From: Lacicoccus alkaliphilus DSM 16010
GTDB lineage: Bacteria; Bacillota; Bacilli; Staphylococcales; Salinicoccaceae
Direction: 5' to 3'
DNA length: 64,000 nucleotides
NCBI RefSeq assembly: GCF_900142805.1
Contig: NZ_FRCF01000003.1
Span: 1-64,000, forward strand
The stretch's first letter is position 1. Each line of letters starts with the position of its first letter. A program made the translations under genes and the position numbers. Positions 18,191 through 27,190 of the stretch are shown in pieces. The notes beneath the pieces are model-generated. The model did no database searches, was not told the origin of the DNA, and saw nothing but the letters and a program-made list of their open reading frames with translations.

Positions 18191-18880
18191 CTATGTGAGC
18201 TGGGATTTGAACATGTTGTCATAACGTGCCAGCGTGAATGCGGCATAGAATGAGACCAGGGGTTTTTCGACGAGCTGATCTTTCCATGCTTTTTCAAAAG
18301 CGTTATCAATATTGTAGTTCAATACTGTTTCATAGTATGTGTCATCGTATACCTTGCTCAATATATGTGGGTTATCATTCACAAGGACCCCCATCACCGT
18401 CTGGAACGTTTCGTTGAAATCGCCTGTTTGCTTTTCGATCAGCTGGAGGAACGGCTCGATACTTTTGGTGAATTCGATGATTTTATTTCTGGTTTCCATG
18501 CTGATTCTCTCCAGGTCTTCAGGAAGCTGCAGCTCATGGAAATCGATCCCGCTGTCATTCAAAGTGAATTTATCGAGCACTTCATGTTCCATCGGGTAAT
18601 AAGGCTTTTCGCCGTCAGAAAAAATGCCGTGCGTGCTTTGCATGAGTGACAATTTCATCAGATCCACCCTGATGAATGACCGGCAGAGTTCGACCGCGGA
18701 AAGGTGGTTGAACCCTTCCTCCCTGTACGTCTCCTGAATATCCTTGAAGTGTGCGGACTCTTTATCCAGCATACCGGGCAGGTATCTTGAGCGCACTGCA
18801 AAACTTCTATAATCCTCTGCTTTGAGCAGATCCTCTTTCGCCTTTTTATAACTCTCCATGGAAGCACCCATCCTTTTCAT
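18191..18880 (-). CDS. Conserved-looking protein of unknown function
   Basis: I do not recognise this 229-residue protein. It is soluble, mostly alpha-helical by composition, without signal or membrane segment, and rich in charged residues (KKAKEDLLKAEDYRSFAVRS; LERISMETRNKIIEFTKSIE). Codon use looks like that of neighbours, which supports a real gene. The start is unsure: ATG 18880 or ATG 18859 (MESYKK), the latter about 12 nt behind AAAAGG. It is convergent with the thioesterase gene; the stop codon lies at the edge of the hairpin element. Confidence 0.65.
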   Translation of the reverse strand: MKRMGASMESYKKAKEDLLKAEDYRSFAVRSRYLPGMLDKESAHFKDIQETYREEGFNHLSAVELCRSFIRVDLMKLSLMQSTHGIFSDGEKPYYPMEHEVLDKFTLNDSGIDFHELQLPEDLERISMETRNKIIEFTKSIEPFLQLIEKQTGDFNETFQTVMGVLVNDNPHILSKVYDDTYYETVLNYNIDNAFEKAWKDQLVEKPLVSFYAAFTLARYDNMFKSQLT

Positions 18881-19130
18881 ATCGTTGACAGTATTTTAAC
18901 ATACCTTTTGAGAAGGGATGAAGCCCTGCGTCCATACGACTCCGTCAATTGACAAATTATTTCGCGAAGTAACAATATTTCGTCAATCAAGGTCGATAGG
19001 GTTAATTTATTTATCTTAATGCATTTTATAAAGGGAGTGTATATAATTAATTTTAGATTAAGATTATAAACAAAATATTGATTATGCTTAGATAGAGTAA
19101 AGTTCAGAGTATCATAGTGGAGGAATGAAA

Positions 19131-20804
19131 ATGGAACTTAGCCCGATGGAAGTGCTGTTCATGTTTTTAGGTGGACTCGGTATATTCCTATACGGTATCA
19201 AAAGTATGGGGGATGGTCTGCAGGCTGTAGCAGGAGACCGCCTGCGCGAAATATTGAACCGCATGACCACCAACCCTTTTCTTGGAATATTGGCGGGTAT
19301 CATCATCACTGCATTACTGCAAAGCAGTTCCGGCACGACGGCAATAACGATTGGTCTGGTTTCTGCCGGATTCATGACATTGAGGCAGGCGATCGGCGTC
19401 ATCATGGGTGCAAATATCGGTACCACGATCACGGCTTTTGTCATCGGTCTGGATATCGGAGCCTACTCGCTGCCTATACTGGCCTTTGGTGTGATACTGC
19501 TCTTTTTCTTCAAAACACCTAAAATCAATAATTACGGACGTGTCATTTTCGGATTTGGCGCCTTATTCTACGGTCTGGAATTGATGGGGGATGGTGTGAG
19601 GCCGCTTGCGGACCTGGAAGCATTCTCCAACCTGATGCTGATGCTGTCGGATAATGCATTCCTCGGGTTCGGGGTGGGCACCGTGCTGACGGTCATCGTT
19701 CAGAGTTCCAGTGCGACGGTGGCGATCCTCCAGAACTTCTACATGAATGATTTGGTCGACCTGAATGCTGCCTTACCGATTCTTTTGGGTGACAACGTCG
19801 GCTCTACGGTCACGGCAGTGCTGGCAGCCCTGGTCGGAACGATTGCAGCGAAACGTGCAGCAGCTGTACATGTCGTATTCAATCTGCTTGGAGCCGCAAT
19901 CTTCATGCTGATACTGCCGTTCTTCACGATGTATGTGGGGTACCTTGAGTCGGTTCTTGATTTGAACGGGCGCATGACCATCGCATTTGCCCACGGTTCA
20001 TATAACGTGGTGAACACTCTGATACATCTTCCGTTGATCGGTTTCCTGGCATGGATCGTCACGAAAATCGTGCCGGGGAAAGATTTTTCAGAAGACTATC
20101 AGCCTGTGCATCTGGATGAGGCCCTGATGAAGCAGTCACCTTCACTTGCACTGCAGGGTTCCCAGAAGGAGATCCAAAAGCTTGCACAGCTGACGCTCAC
20201 GATGCTTGAAGACGCCAATGAATTCACCTACAAAAATGATACGAAACTGGAAAAGCAGATACGTGAAAAATCAGACGTGGTCGATGGGTTGAATGAGAGC
20301 ATCAGGAAGTATCTGCAGGAATTATCGAAGTATGATATTTCAAATGAGGATGCGATCAGACAGACGAATCTGCTGGAAATCAACCGCATGTTGTATAAGG
20401 TCAGTGAACAGATCGTTGAATTCACCAACCTGAACGTCAAGAAGTACAGGAAGAATATTTATTTATCGGAATCGGCCGAAAAAGGTTTGAATGATTTCAT
20501 CAAACACGTGGGGAAATCATACAAAAAAGCTGTGAACGCCATAGATATATATAACCCTCAGGATGTCGAAGTGATTCTCGAGATGACACAGAAATCGACG
20601 AACATCGAGAATAAATTGAGGAAGCAGCATGTGAAACGGATGAATAAAGGCATCTGTTCCACAGACGGCGGACATTTATATGTGGATCTGATCAGTACGC
20701 TGGAGAGGATCGGTTATAACACCCGTAACATCACAGAATTGAACCTTGGTGATGACGGTTCAGATCCGGATTCAGAAGAAGAACAGAACATTTTGGATCA
20801 GTAA
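19131..20804 (+). CDS. Na+/phosphate cotransporter with PhoU-like C-terminus
   Basis: Protein of 558 residues of the NptA/YjbB family. Two inverted Na/Pi repeats carry the signature QSSS: QSSSGTTAITIGLVSAG at about 64 and QSSSATVAILQNFY at about 191. About nine membrane segments are followed from about residue 340 by a helical PhoU-like domain with coiled-coil character (EKQIREKSDVVDGLNESIRK). It imports phosphate with sodium, suited to a saline habitat. ATG 19131 is preferred to ATG 19125 because it lies 7 nt after GGAGG. A terminator follows. The 250-bp upstream gap holds TTGACA at 18949 and AT-rich DNA. Confidence 0.93.
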   Translation: MELSPMEVLFMFLGGLGIFLYGIKSMGDGLQAVAGDRLREILNRMTTNPFLGILAGIIITALLQSSSGTTAITIGLVSAGFMTLRQAIGVIMGANIGTTITAFVIGLDIGAYSLPILAFGVILLFFFKTPKINNYGRVIFGFGALFYGLELMGDGVRPLADLEAFSNLMLMLSDNAFLGFGVGTVLTVIVQSSSATVAILQNFYMNDLVDLNAALPILLGDNVGSTVTAVLAALVGTIAAKRAAAVHVVFNLLGAAIFMLILPFFTMYVGYLESVLDLNGRMTIAFAHGSYNVVNTLIHLPLIGFLAWIVTKIVPGKDFSEDYQPVHLDEALMKQSPSLALQGSQKEIQKLAQLTLTMLEDANEFTYKNDTKLEKQIREKSDVVDGLNESIRKYLQELSKYDISNEDAIRQTNLLEINRMLYKVSEQIVEFTNLNVKKYRKNIYLSESAEKGLNDFIKHVGKSYKKAVNAIDIYNPQDVEVILEMTQKSTNIENKLRKQHVKRMNKGICSTDGGHLYVDLISTLERIGYNTRNITELNLGDDGSDPDSEEEQNILDQ

Positions 20805-20809
20805 GATGA

Positions 20810-20847
20810 AAACCCGGATATGGAACTGAGGTTCCAGGTCCGGGTTT
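20810..20847 (+). terminator. Terminator after the Na/Pi cotransporter
   Basis: AAACCCGGA (20810-20818) pairs with TCCGGGTTT (20839-20847), with an inner TGGAAC/GTTCCA stem. Confidence 0.75.
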
Positions 20848-20930
20848 ATCATTTTGAGCACTTCTGCCGGCCGCATCGCCGCTGTATGGTACAATCAGGT
20901 TAGTATTAAAAGTGATGTGAGGAAATGTTA

Positions 20931-21359
20931 ATGAATCAATTAATGGATGTATCAGAGGTTGATAAGGTCAGGTTCACCGCCGTCTCTTTCATCGATGATA
21001 TCGTCGGTCTCGGCGAGAAGAAGATTGCCATCAACATCGAGCATTTCAAACGCCTCGATCTGGAGCGCAATCAGGTGGAACTCGTCATTGACCGTAAATC
21101 ATTATCCGATTACATGGAAGGACGTAATGAAGTCCTGCTGGAGCATGAAAATTACTCTGAATTCGATCATGCAAACAGCATGATCGTCATGCTGGAGTAC
21201 GATTTCAACAGCATCGACAGGATCAAGCTGTTTTATAAGGATGCAGACAACCTGTCAGGTGAGTATGTCATCGACACTTCCGATGAGGAATGCGTCGGGA
21301 TGAGCAGCGAATTATGTGACGGAGCGCTGATCTTGAAGATAAGTTCCAAAAAAGGATGA
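20931..21359 (+). CDS. Small protein of unknown function
   Basis: Acidic soluble protein of 142 residues that I do not recognise. It has alternating beta-strand-like segments (KVRFTAVSFIDDIVGLG; NQVELVIDRKSL; MIVMLEYDFNSIDRIKLFY) and no signal or membrane segment. ATG 20931 follows GAGG by 8 nt and is preferred over ATG 20925. It has its own terminator and a short leader, so it is probably expressed independently. The acidic, strand-rich composition could suit a small beta-barrel or sandwich, but no function is proposed. Confidence 0.65.
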   Translation: MNQLMDVSEVDKVRFTAVSFIDDIVGLGEKKIAINIEHFKRLDLERNQVELVIDRKSLSDYMEGRNEVLLEHENYSEFDHANSMIVMLEYDFNSIDRIKLFYKDADNLSGEYVIDTSDEECVGMSSELCDGALILKISSKKG

Positions 21360-21382
21360 AGCCATCTGCTTCATCCTTTTTT
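21348..21382. terminator. Bidirectional terminator
   Basis: AAAAAAGGATGAAGC (21348-21362) pairs with GCTTCATCCTTTTTT (21368-21382) around a 5-nt loop. It serves the small unknown gene and the convergent monooxygenase operon. Confidence 0.88.
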
Positions 21383-21389
21383 ATATGGT

Positions 21390-22715
21390 TCAAACCCTGA
21401 TTTTTTGCGTGTATCTGTTTTCTTTGAATTTCAGACCGAGCTCTCCGCGTAATGTGTCCGTTTCGTACGCCGTATCATAATAGCCCTTTTCAACGAGGAT
21501 TGGAATCACCTCATTCAGGAAATCATCATACAATTCTCCGAGTACGTGGGGTGTCAGCACGAAACCGTCGGCGGCACCTTCGTCGATCCACGTGATGATG
21601 GTTTCAGCAACTTCCTCGTAAGTGCCCATGAAGGGTGTTTCCCGGGTCGTTTCCTGGAGGGCGACTTCACGCAAAGTCAGATCATCTTCTTTTGCTCTCC
21701 TTTTGATTTCGTCGGTGGTCGACTGGAAACTGTTCTTACCGATGTCCCCCAGTTCCGGGAACGGGGCATCCAGATCATATTGGGAAAAGTCATGATGATC
21801 GAAATAACGCCCCAGGTATGCGAGCGCTTCTTCCACCGTCACAAGGTTTTGGATTTCCTTATACCTTTCCCTGACCGCTTCGCGGGTTTTACCGACAATC
21901 GGTGACAATACCGGGAAGATTTTGATATCGTCACCATTTCTGCCCGCTTCAACCGCCTTCTGTTTCATATCCTTGTAGGCGTCTTTGGCCTGCTTCAGCG
22001 TACCGCCGTTGGTGAATACTGCATCTGCGTGTTTTGCTGCAAACCCCGATCCTTTTTTGGAAGCCCCTGCCTGGAAAATGATCGGCTGGCCCTGATTTGA
22101 ACGGTCGATGTTCAATGGTCCCTTCACCTGGAAGAAATCACCTTCATAATTGAGCTCATGCATTTTATCTTTGTCAAAATACTGATTGTTCCCGGCGTCA
22201 CGCACGAATGCATCATCCTCCCATGAGTCCCATAGACCTTGAACGACTTCGAGGTGTTCTTCTGCGATATCATACCGCAGACTGTGCTCGGGGTGTTTAT
22301 CTTTGCTGAAATTATCCGCACTGCCTTCAAGGGGGGAGGTCACGACATTCCACCCTGCACGCCCTCCACTCATCTTATCGATGGAGGCAAGTTGCCTAGC
22401 AACCGTGAACGGCTCACTGTATGAAGTTGAAATGGTCCCCACAAGGCCGATCCTCGAGGTCATTGGTGCCAGTGCTGCGAGTATTGTCAGCGGCTCGAAG
22501 CGGCTCAGGAAATGAGGGATCGACTTTTCATTGATATAGAGGCCGTCCGCGACGAAAACAAATGAAAATCCCGCCGCCTCTGCGCGCTTCGTCACACTCA
22601 GGTAATGTTCGAAGTTCGTGCTTGCATCTGAGGGAACATCAGCGCTGCGCCATGCATTCATATGTCCCCCGGGCCCGTGGAGCATCACGCCGAACTGTAC
22701 TTTCTTCCTCTTCAT
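21390..22715 (-). CDS. FMN-dependent monooxygenase, NtaA/SnaA/DszA family
   Basis: Luciferase-like TIM-barrel monooxygenase of 441 residues. MLHGPGGHMNAWR at the start, SRIGLVGTISTSYSEPFTVA and GWNVVTSP are signature stretches of the nitrilotriacetate/dibenzothiophene-sulfone/pristinamycin monooxygenase branch, which uses FMNH2 from a separate reductase. The natural substrate, often a sulfur or amine compound, is unknown. It overlaps the upstream monooxygenase gene by 4 bp (ATGA), so the two are translationally coupled. AGGGA precedes ATG 22715. Confidence 0.9.
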   Translation of the reverse strand: MKRKKVQFGVMLHGPGGHMNAWRSADVPSDASTNFEHYLSVTKRAEAAGFSFVFVADGLYINEKSIPHFLSRFEPLTILAALAPMTSRIGLVGTISTSYSEPFTVARQLASIDKMSGGRAGWNVVTSPLEGSADNFSKDKHPEHSLRYDIAEEHLEVVQGLWDSWEDDAFVRDAGNNQYFDKDKMHELNYEGDFFQVKGPLNIDRSNQGQPIIFQAGASKKGSGFAAKHADAVFTNGGTLKQAKDAYKDMKQKAVEAGRNGDDIKIFPVLSPIVGKTREAVRERYKEIQNLVTVEEALAYLGRYFDHHDFSQYDLDAPFPELGDIGKNSFQSTTDEIKRRAKEDDLTLREVALQETTRETPFMGTYEEVAETIITWIDEGAADGFVLTPHVLGELYDDFLNEVIPILVEKGYYDTAYETDTLRGELGLKFKENRYTQKIRV

Positions 22716-23713
22716 ACTATCCCTGCTTTCTTTGTGTGATGAACTGTTTTGACGGGAGCCAGTGCTTCTAAAGTATGTTCCCGGACTTCGGCATCGGTGG
22801 TCGGAAGATGGAACATGAACTCATCGATATCGTTGTTTCTGTTGAGTTCAGCAAGCTTCTCCAGCACTTCGTCGGCACTGCCCATGATGATGCTCGGCTT
22901 TTTTCTGCTCACTTCGATTTCCTCATCGGAATTCCTGACGAAATTCTCCGCCTGTGCTTCATTGATGACACGGAGTTTCCTGCCGTCCTTGAACTTCAGC
23001 TGATAATATTCATTTTCTTTAAGGGTCGCTTCCCTCATCCTCTCGTCCTCGATGACAAGGACGGACAGCGCGACTATGAATTTGCCGCGCCTGGCACTCT
23101 CTTTATACCTCAGGGCGACATCATTCAGCAGGGTGACATCATTATTGATGAAATGTGCAAACATGTAATTCACATTCTGTTCCGCTGCAAAAAGTGCGGA
23201 ATCCATACTGCCGCCAAGAAGGAACAGTTGTGGCGGATTGGATATATCCGGTGAAACCTTCAATTCTGCAGCTTCCTCATGCGTGTTGTTCAAATATTTC
23301 TTCAACGCAACGAAACGGTCATTGAATGGTGCCACATCCCCCCTCAGTTCATGCTGGAGCGCCCTGGTTGCCAAAGGGGTGCCGCCGGGCGCCTTGCCGA
23401 TGCCGAGATCCACCCTCCCCTCTGCAAGGTGGTTGATGAGCTGGAACTGTTCGGCGACATGGAAAGGGTTGTGATGGGACAACATCACCCCGCCCGCCCC
23501 GATATGAATTTTATGCGTATGTGCTGCAAGGTGGGAGACAAGCACTTCCGGTGCAGTGCCGATCAACGTATCGAGGTTATGATGTTCCGAGACGAAAAAC
23601 CTTTTATAGCCCAGGTTTTCAGCCAGGACTGCGAGCTGGATCGTATTCTGTAGTGATTCTTTGACGGTATGGCCTTTTAAAATGGGGCTTTGATTCAATA
23701 CACTGAATTCCAT
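22712..23713 (-). CDS. Luciferase-like flavin monooxygenase (LLM class, MsnO8-like)
   Basis: Protein of 333 residues starting MEFSVLNQSPILKG. LGYKRFFVSEHHN, IHIGAGGVMLSHHNPFHVAE and GRVDLGIGKAPGG are signatures of the LLM subgroup related to bacterial luciferase alpha chains. ATG 23713 is preceded by AAGGGTGAT; the longer frame to 23764 has no ribosome site. It is first in a two-gene operon with the NtaA-like enzyme. Two coupled monooxygenases suggest oxidation of a shared or related organosulfur or amine substrate; this is inference. Confidence 0.9.
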   Translation of the reverse strand: MEFSVLNQSPILKGHTVKESLQNTIQLAVLAENLGYKRFFVSEHHNLDTLIGTAPEVLVSHLAAHTHKIHIGAGGVMLSHHNPFHVAEQFQLINHLAEGRVDLGIGKAPGGTPLATRALQHELRGDVAPFNDRFVALKKYLNNTHEEAAELKVSPDISNPPQLFLLGGSMDSALFAAEQNVNYMFAHFINNDVTLLNDVALRYKESARRGKFIVALSVLVIEDERMREATLKENEYYQLKFKDGRKLRVINEAQAENFVRNSDEEIEVSRKKPSIIMGSADEVLEKLAELNRNNDIDEFMFHLPTTDAEVREHTLEALAPVKTVHHTKKAGIV

Positions 23714-23835
23714 ATCTATCACCCTTATTATATAACATACTATGTAACTATGGATTAAATCCATACTAACACGATATGATTAATAATCAAGACTTTTTGA
23801 AAGAAAAGTCGGAAAATTGGGTGGGGGAACATAAT

Positions 23836-23880
23836 AAAACCGTCATCACATTCCGGGATTCGGAAGCGATGACGGTTATT
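23836..23880 (-). terminator. Terminator after the sodium:solute symporter
   Basis: AACCGTCATC (23838-23847) pairs with GATGACGGTT (23868-23877), with inner TTCCG/CGGAA. AATAAT/ATTATT flanks give a T-rich tail on the minus strand. Confidence 0.75.
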
Positions 23881-23884
23881 GCCA

Positions 23885-25405
23885 TTATATTCTTGTAGGT
23901 TCAGCCGCTTTCCCGTCGGAGTAGGATTGTTCGCTCTTTTCAGCAGGTACTTTGCCGAATATCAAGCTGCCTCCCACATAAATGACGACGTTGACCATCA
24001 GACCCCATACGCCGCTGAATATGCCGAGCGGCGTCAGTCCGAGGAAGGTGAAAGCCGCTGCAACCAATGCACCGATCAGCATCCCCGTAAAAACGGAGCC
24101 TGCATGGCTGCGCTCCCAGTACAGTCCGAGTATGATTGCCGGTGCCACCTGGATGAGGATCTCCAGTTTGAGGACGAAAATCTGATACAGCGTACCGGGC
24201 GGGTTCCATGCGATGAGGAGCAGGAATGCAACTACAACGACGCCGATGATTTTTCCGACGTGTATTTTCTTCGTATCCGATGCTTCCGGATTGATGTATC
24301 TGCCGTAGATATCCTTTGAAATGATGGAAGAAAACGTCAGCAGTACTGAATCCGCTGTTGAAACGATCGCTGCTATGATCCCTCCGAATAAAAGTATCAT
24401 GGCAATATAAAATATGATGTTCTGATTGGCGATTGTACTTGCCATAATGCCGACAAGCTGTTCCGATTCAGCAGCGGACAGGTCCGGGTAGGCTGTAAAT
24501 GCCAGGATACCGATGAAGAAGACCACACCCGCCGTCAAAAATGGCATCCAGGCCATCTGGGTGAACGAGCGTTTCAGGGCACGTTCATTTTTGGCTGAGA
24601 ATATCCTCTGTATGGCGTTCGGATACACAGCAGCCCCGATGCCGACGAGAATCAGGAAGTTGCTCCATCTGACAAGGCCGCCCCCTTCGGGCACCCCAAG
24701 ATTCTCAGGGGAATAAGTGCGCATGTAGTCCCCTGCAGCAGGCAGCCCGCCGAAGTAGAGGATCGTTCCGATCAGAAGCATGAAGACACCGACAAGCAGG
24801 GCGATCCCCTGCATCGTATCCGTATAAGCCACGGAACGCATGCCGCCAAGCCAGCCATATGCAATCATGATGATGATGAAGAATATCACTCCGGCCTGGT
24901 AAGGCACGGTGCCGCCGGTCAGTCCGGAGACCCCCTGGCCGATGGCGACGAACTGCTCCAGCAGGAAGTTTCCAAGCGCATACAGCATGATGATCGCCGC
25001 AAGTATTGAAACGGCCTTCGACTTGAATTTCATCTCCAGCCAGTCGACCGGTGTCACGATATTATGTTTTTTACCGAGCTTGTACATCCGCGGCGCAAAG
25101 CTTAAATAAACCAGAATGATCATGATGAAGAACGGTATGGTCACGAGGTTCGCGTAACCGACACGGTACGCCTCGGCTGAATAGCCGACCACCGTATTCC
25201 CACTGTACTGGGTGGCGAAGAATGTGAAGAAGAGGACCATGGTGCCAAGCCCCCGGCCGCCCAGATAATACTCGTCCAAACTGCTGTGGACTTTATTATT
25301 TTTCATATATGTAACGACGCCTATACCAAGCATGATCAGGCCGTAAAACAGCATGATCAGAATGCCCGACATTCCTGAAAAAGCCAAATCCATATCCATG
25401 ATCAC
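23885..25405 (-). CDS. Sodium:solute symporter (SSS family)
   Basis: Membrane protein of 506 residues with about 13 hydrophobic segments. YYLGGRGLGTMVLFFTFFAT near the N-terminus and GGIIAAIVSTADSVLLTFSS in the middle are SSS signatures; the Ser residues after VSTADS belong to the sodium site. The family includes PanF, PutP and solute transporters for acetate or sugars; the substrate is not assignable. The first codon is GTG overlapping the TGA of the upstream small gene (GTGA), with GGAGGAGG just before; ATG 25399 is an alternative. It forms a two-gene unit with the small membrane protein. Confidence 0.92.
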   Translation of the reverse strand: MIMDMDLAFSGMSGILIMLFYGLIMLGIGVVTYMKNNKVHSSLDEYYLGGRGLGTMVLFFTFFATQYSGNTVVGYSAEAYRVGYANLVTIPFFIMIILVYLSFAPRMYKLGKKHNIVTPVDWLEMKFKSKAVSILAAIIMLYALGNFLLEQFVAIGQGVSGLTGGTVPYQAGVIFFIIIMIAYGWLGGMRSVAYTDTMQGIALLVGVFMLLIGTILYFGGLPAAGDYMRTYSPENLGVPEGGGLVRWSNFLILVGIGAAVYPNAIQRIFSAKNERALKRSFTQMAWMPFLTAGVVFFIGILAFTAYPDLSAAESEQLVGIMASTIANQNIIFYIAMILLFGGIIAAIVSTADSVLLTFSSIISKDIYGRYINPEASDTKKIHVGKIIGVVVVAFLLLIAWNPPGTLYQIFVLKLEILIQVAPAIILGLYWERSHAGSVFTGMLIGALVAAAFTFLGLTPLGIFSGVWGLMVNVVIYVGGSLIFGKVPAEKSEQSYSDGKAAEPTRI

Positions 25406-25635
25406 TTTTCCTCCTCCACAGTGTCTTCTTCATCCAGCGTATCCCAGTGATACCTGATGACGTATGTGATATATAACGATAAGACCATGCTCATTAAAAT
25501 GATGATGATTGCCCAGAGCGGCACACCGTAAATCAACATCGTCTCGCCGCCGGTCGGGAAATACCATGGTGTCAGCATGATGAATATGGCAAGAAAGCCG
25601 AGCCATATCTTTTTGTTCTTGATGGGTTCCTTCAT
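25402..25635 (-). CDS. Small two-helix membrane protein, symporter partner (DUF3311-like)
   Basis: Protein of 77 residues with two membrane segments (IWLGFLAIFIMLTPWYFP; VPLWAIIIILMSMVLSLYI) and an acidic C-terminal tail. Small proteins of this layout, including DUF3311 members, precede sodium:solute symporter genes in many bacteria and probably assist the transporter. The 4-bp overlap with the symporter gene indicates translational coupling. ATG 25635 follows GGAGGAG. The assignment to DUF3311 is from layout and the PWYFP-type motif, not a search. Confidence 0.8.
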   Translation of the reverse strand: MKEPIKNKKIWLGFLAIFIMLTPWYFPTGGETMLIYGVPLWAIIIILMSMVLSLYITYVIRYHWDTLDEEDTVEEEK

Positions 25636-25665
25636 TACTTCTCCTCCAAATCTTGTTTTATCACC

Positions 25666-25685
25666 TGCTGCCAGGGCCGGCAGCA
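25666..25685 (-). promoter_or_regulatory. Hairpin in the leader of the symporter operon
   Basis: TGCTGCC (25666-25672) pairs with GGCAGCA (25679-25685), 30 bp upstream of the first gene. No T-run follows, so it is not a simple terminator. It may stabilise the message or bind a protein. Confidence 0.35.
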
Positions 25686-25881
25686 AGTATAATTATCGAT
25701 ACATTATCATGTTTCAACAGAACTTTCTATACTTTCAGAATTTTAAATGAATGAATGCGCTTACAAATGGAAGAGGTCAAAATTCAAAAATTGGGGGATG
25801 TTCAGCATTCCTCCCCGGCCTTGATTATTCCCCGGCAGCAAAGGGAATGTGAATATAAACGAAATGAAGGGAAGGAAGCTT

Positions 25882-27012
25882 ATGAAGACAGCAGCGGATG
25901 TGGTCATCGATCTCATTGAAATGTTTGATTTACATGATTCCGGCTCAAAGCGGGCGCATGGTGCTGGGGAATACCACAATGCACATGTGGAATTGAATGG
26001 CGAAGGAAAACAGATCTTCGGGAAAACGGAACAGGCACTCGTCAGATTGTCGAATGCCTCCACTTCCCATAAAATACCGGATCGGCTGGTCAATATCAAA
26101 GGGTGTTCAGTCAGGTTTAAACATCCCCTCCGGCCGATTGATATCGTCGGGGTCAACTTCCCCTACTTTCCAACCGACTCGGCTGCCGGTGTCCTGGATA
26201 TCCTCTACAGCATCAATATATATCTAGGCGATAAAAATTTTCGCCGTTTTGTGGATATATTCAGGGCGGGCGGTTTGTACAGGCATATCGGCCGTCTCCT
26301 CAAATGGATGCCGAAGCGGACGGATATGGACCATACCTACTACTCGGCCCACAGCTACGGCGGGGCGCATTATAAGATGAAGCTGGATTATCACCCGGGA
26401 AATGACCGCATTGAAATATACGCAGAAAAAGATGAGCACCTCACCGATTATCATCCGGGACCGGCGGTGCACCTCGGTTCGATATTCATCAGTCCCCGTT
26501 CGACAGGGAAGGAAGTGAAGTATTTTGATGTACTCAATGCGCCTTTGAACATGCCGCCGAACGGGGAGATACCACTGCTACGGCATTACATCTATAAGCG
26601 TTCTTTCCTCCGGCGTATGGAAGAACAGCGGATGGACGGTAAAAATCTCGGCCTGCTTGAAGAATTCTGGGCTGAAGAGAAGTATTTCGTCCTTTCGAAA
26701 AGCCAGCGGATTTATGATGAAATCCGTGAGCTGATCAAAAAAGGCACGGACATGTCCCCCACACGTTTCAGGGAATTGATTGATGAAGCCTATGCCTTGA
26801 AATACGAGGAGAAGCACCTGCGGAATTACCTGCAGCACGTGTGGGGGCATTTCAAGGATGAAGCGGATGAAAGAGAAAAGGAATATTACACGAAGCTTTC
26901 GGAACATCCAGATCCCGAAGCGGTCAACACCTTCATCCATGATCTTGCTTTAAAGTATGAAGAGCCTTATATACTCGGCACGACCATGGTGAAGACAAAA
27001 GGGCGGTCATGA
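25882..27012 (+). CDS. Catalase-fold haem protein (y4iL-like group), atypical active site
   Basis: Protein of 376 residues with the order of catalase landmarks: RAHGAGEYHNAHVEL (matching HAKGAG of catalases), RLSNAS (RFS), NIKGCSVRFK (DPRGFA.KFY), DIVGVNFPYF (DLVGNNTP; the active-site Asn is kept), and TYYSAHSYGGAHYKMKL, as in catalase-related peroxidases. The distal His of true catalases falls three residues before GAG; here that position is Arg and a His sits one before GAG. The usual C-terminal haem Tyr motif is not evident; RHYIYKRSFLRR is the nearest. Catalase activity is therefore doubtful; peroxidase or haem-binding roles are possible. ATG 25882 has GAAGGAAG upstream. Confidence 0.72.
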   Translation: MKTAADVVIDLIEMFDLHDSGSKRAHGAGEYHNAHVELNGEGKQIFGKTEQALVRLSNASTSHKIPDRLVNIKGCSVRFKHPLRPIDIVGVNFPYFPTDSAAGVLDILYSINIYLGDKNFRRFVDIFRAGGLYRHIGRLLKWMPKRTDMDHTYYSAHSYGGAHYKMKLDYHPGNDRIEIYAEKDEHLTDYHPGPAVHLGSIFISPRSTGKEVKYFDVLNAPLNMPPNGEIPLLRHYIYKRSFLRRMEEQRMDGKNLGLLEEFWAEEKYFVLSKSQRIYDEIRELIKKGTDMSPTRFRELIDEAYALKYEEKHLRNYLQHVWGHFKDEADEREKEYYTKLSEHPDPEAVNTFIHDLALKYEEPYILGTTMVKTKGRS

Positions 27013-27023
27013 CAATAGGATGG

Positions 27024-27060
27024 AGGCCACAGCATTTTGACGCTGCGGCCTTTATTTTTT
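27024..27060 (+). terminator. Terminator after the catalase-like gene
   Basis: AGGCCACAGC (27024-27033) pairs with GCTGCGGCCT (27042-27051) with one mismatch, followed by TTATTTTTT. Confidence 0.8.
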
Positions 27061-27109
27061 GTGTTTTAATTTAATATTCGGGCAGTTTAACTTACAATAT
27101 GTGCCGGAA

Positions 27110-27126
27110 GTTTCATATAATGAAAC
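27110..27126. promoter_or_regulatory. 17-bp palindrome over the -10 box of the IclR-OYE operon
   Basis: GTTTCAT-ATA-ATGAAAC is symmetric with a 3-bp centre and contains TATAAT at 27116-27121. Size and symmetry fit operators bound by IclR-family dimers. It lies 65 bp before the IclR start codon, consistent with autorepression. Confidence 0.55.
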
Positions 27127-27190
27127 TGAAGGGGTGCATTTTGTACATATTGGGGCCGCATCCTATACTATAACAGCGAGGTGGGAGCAC

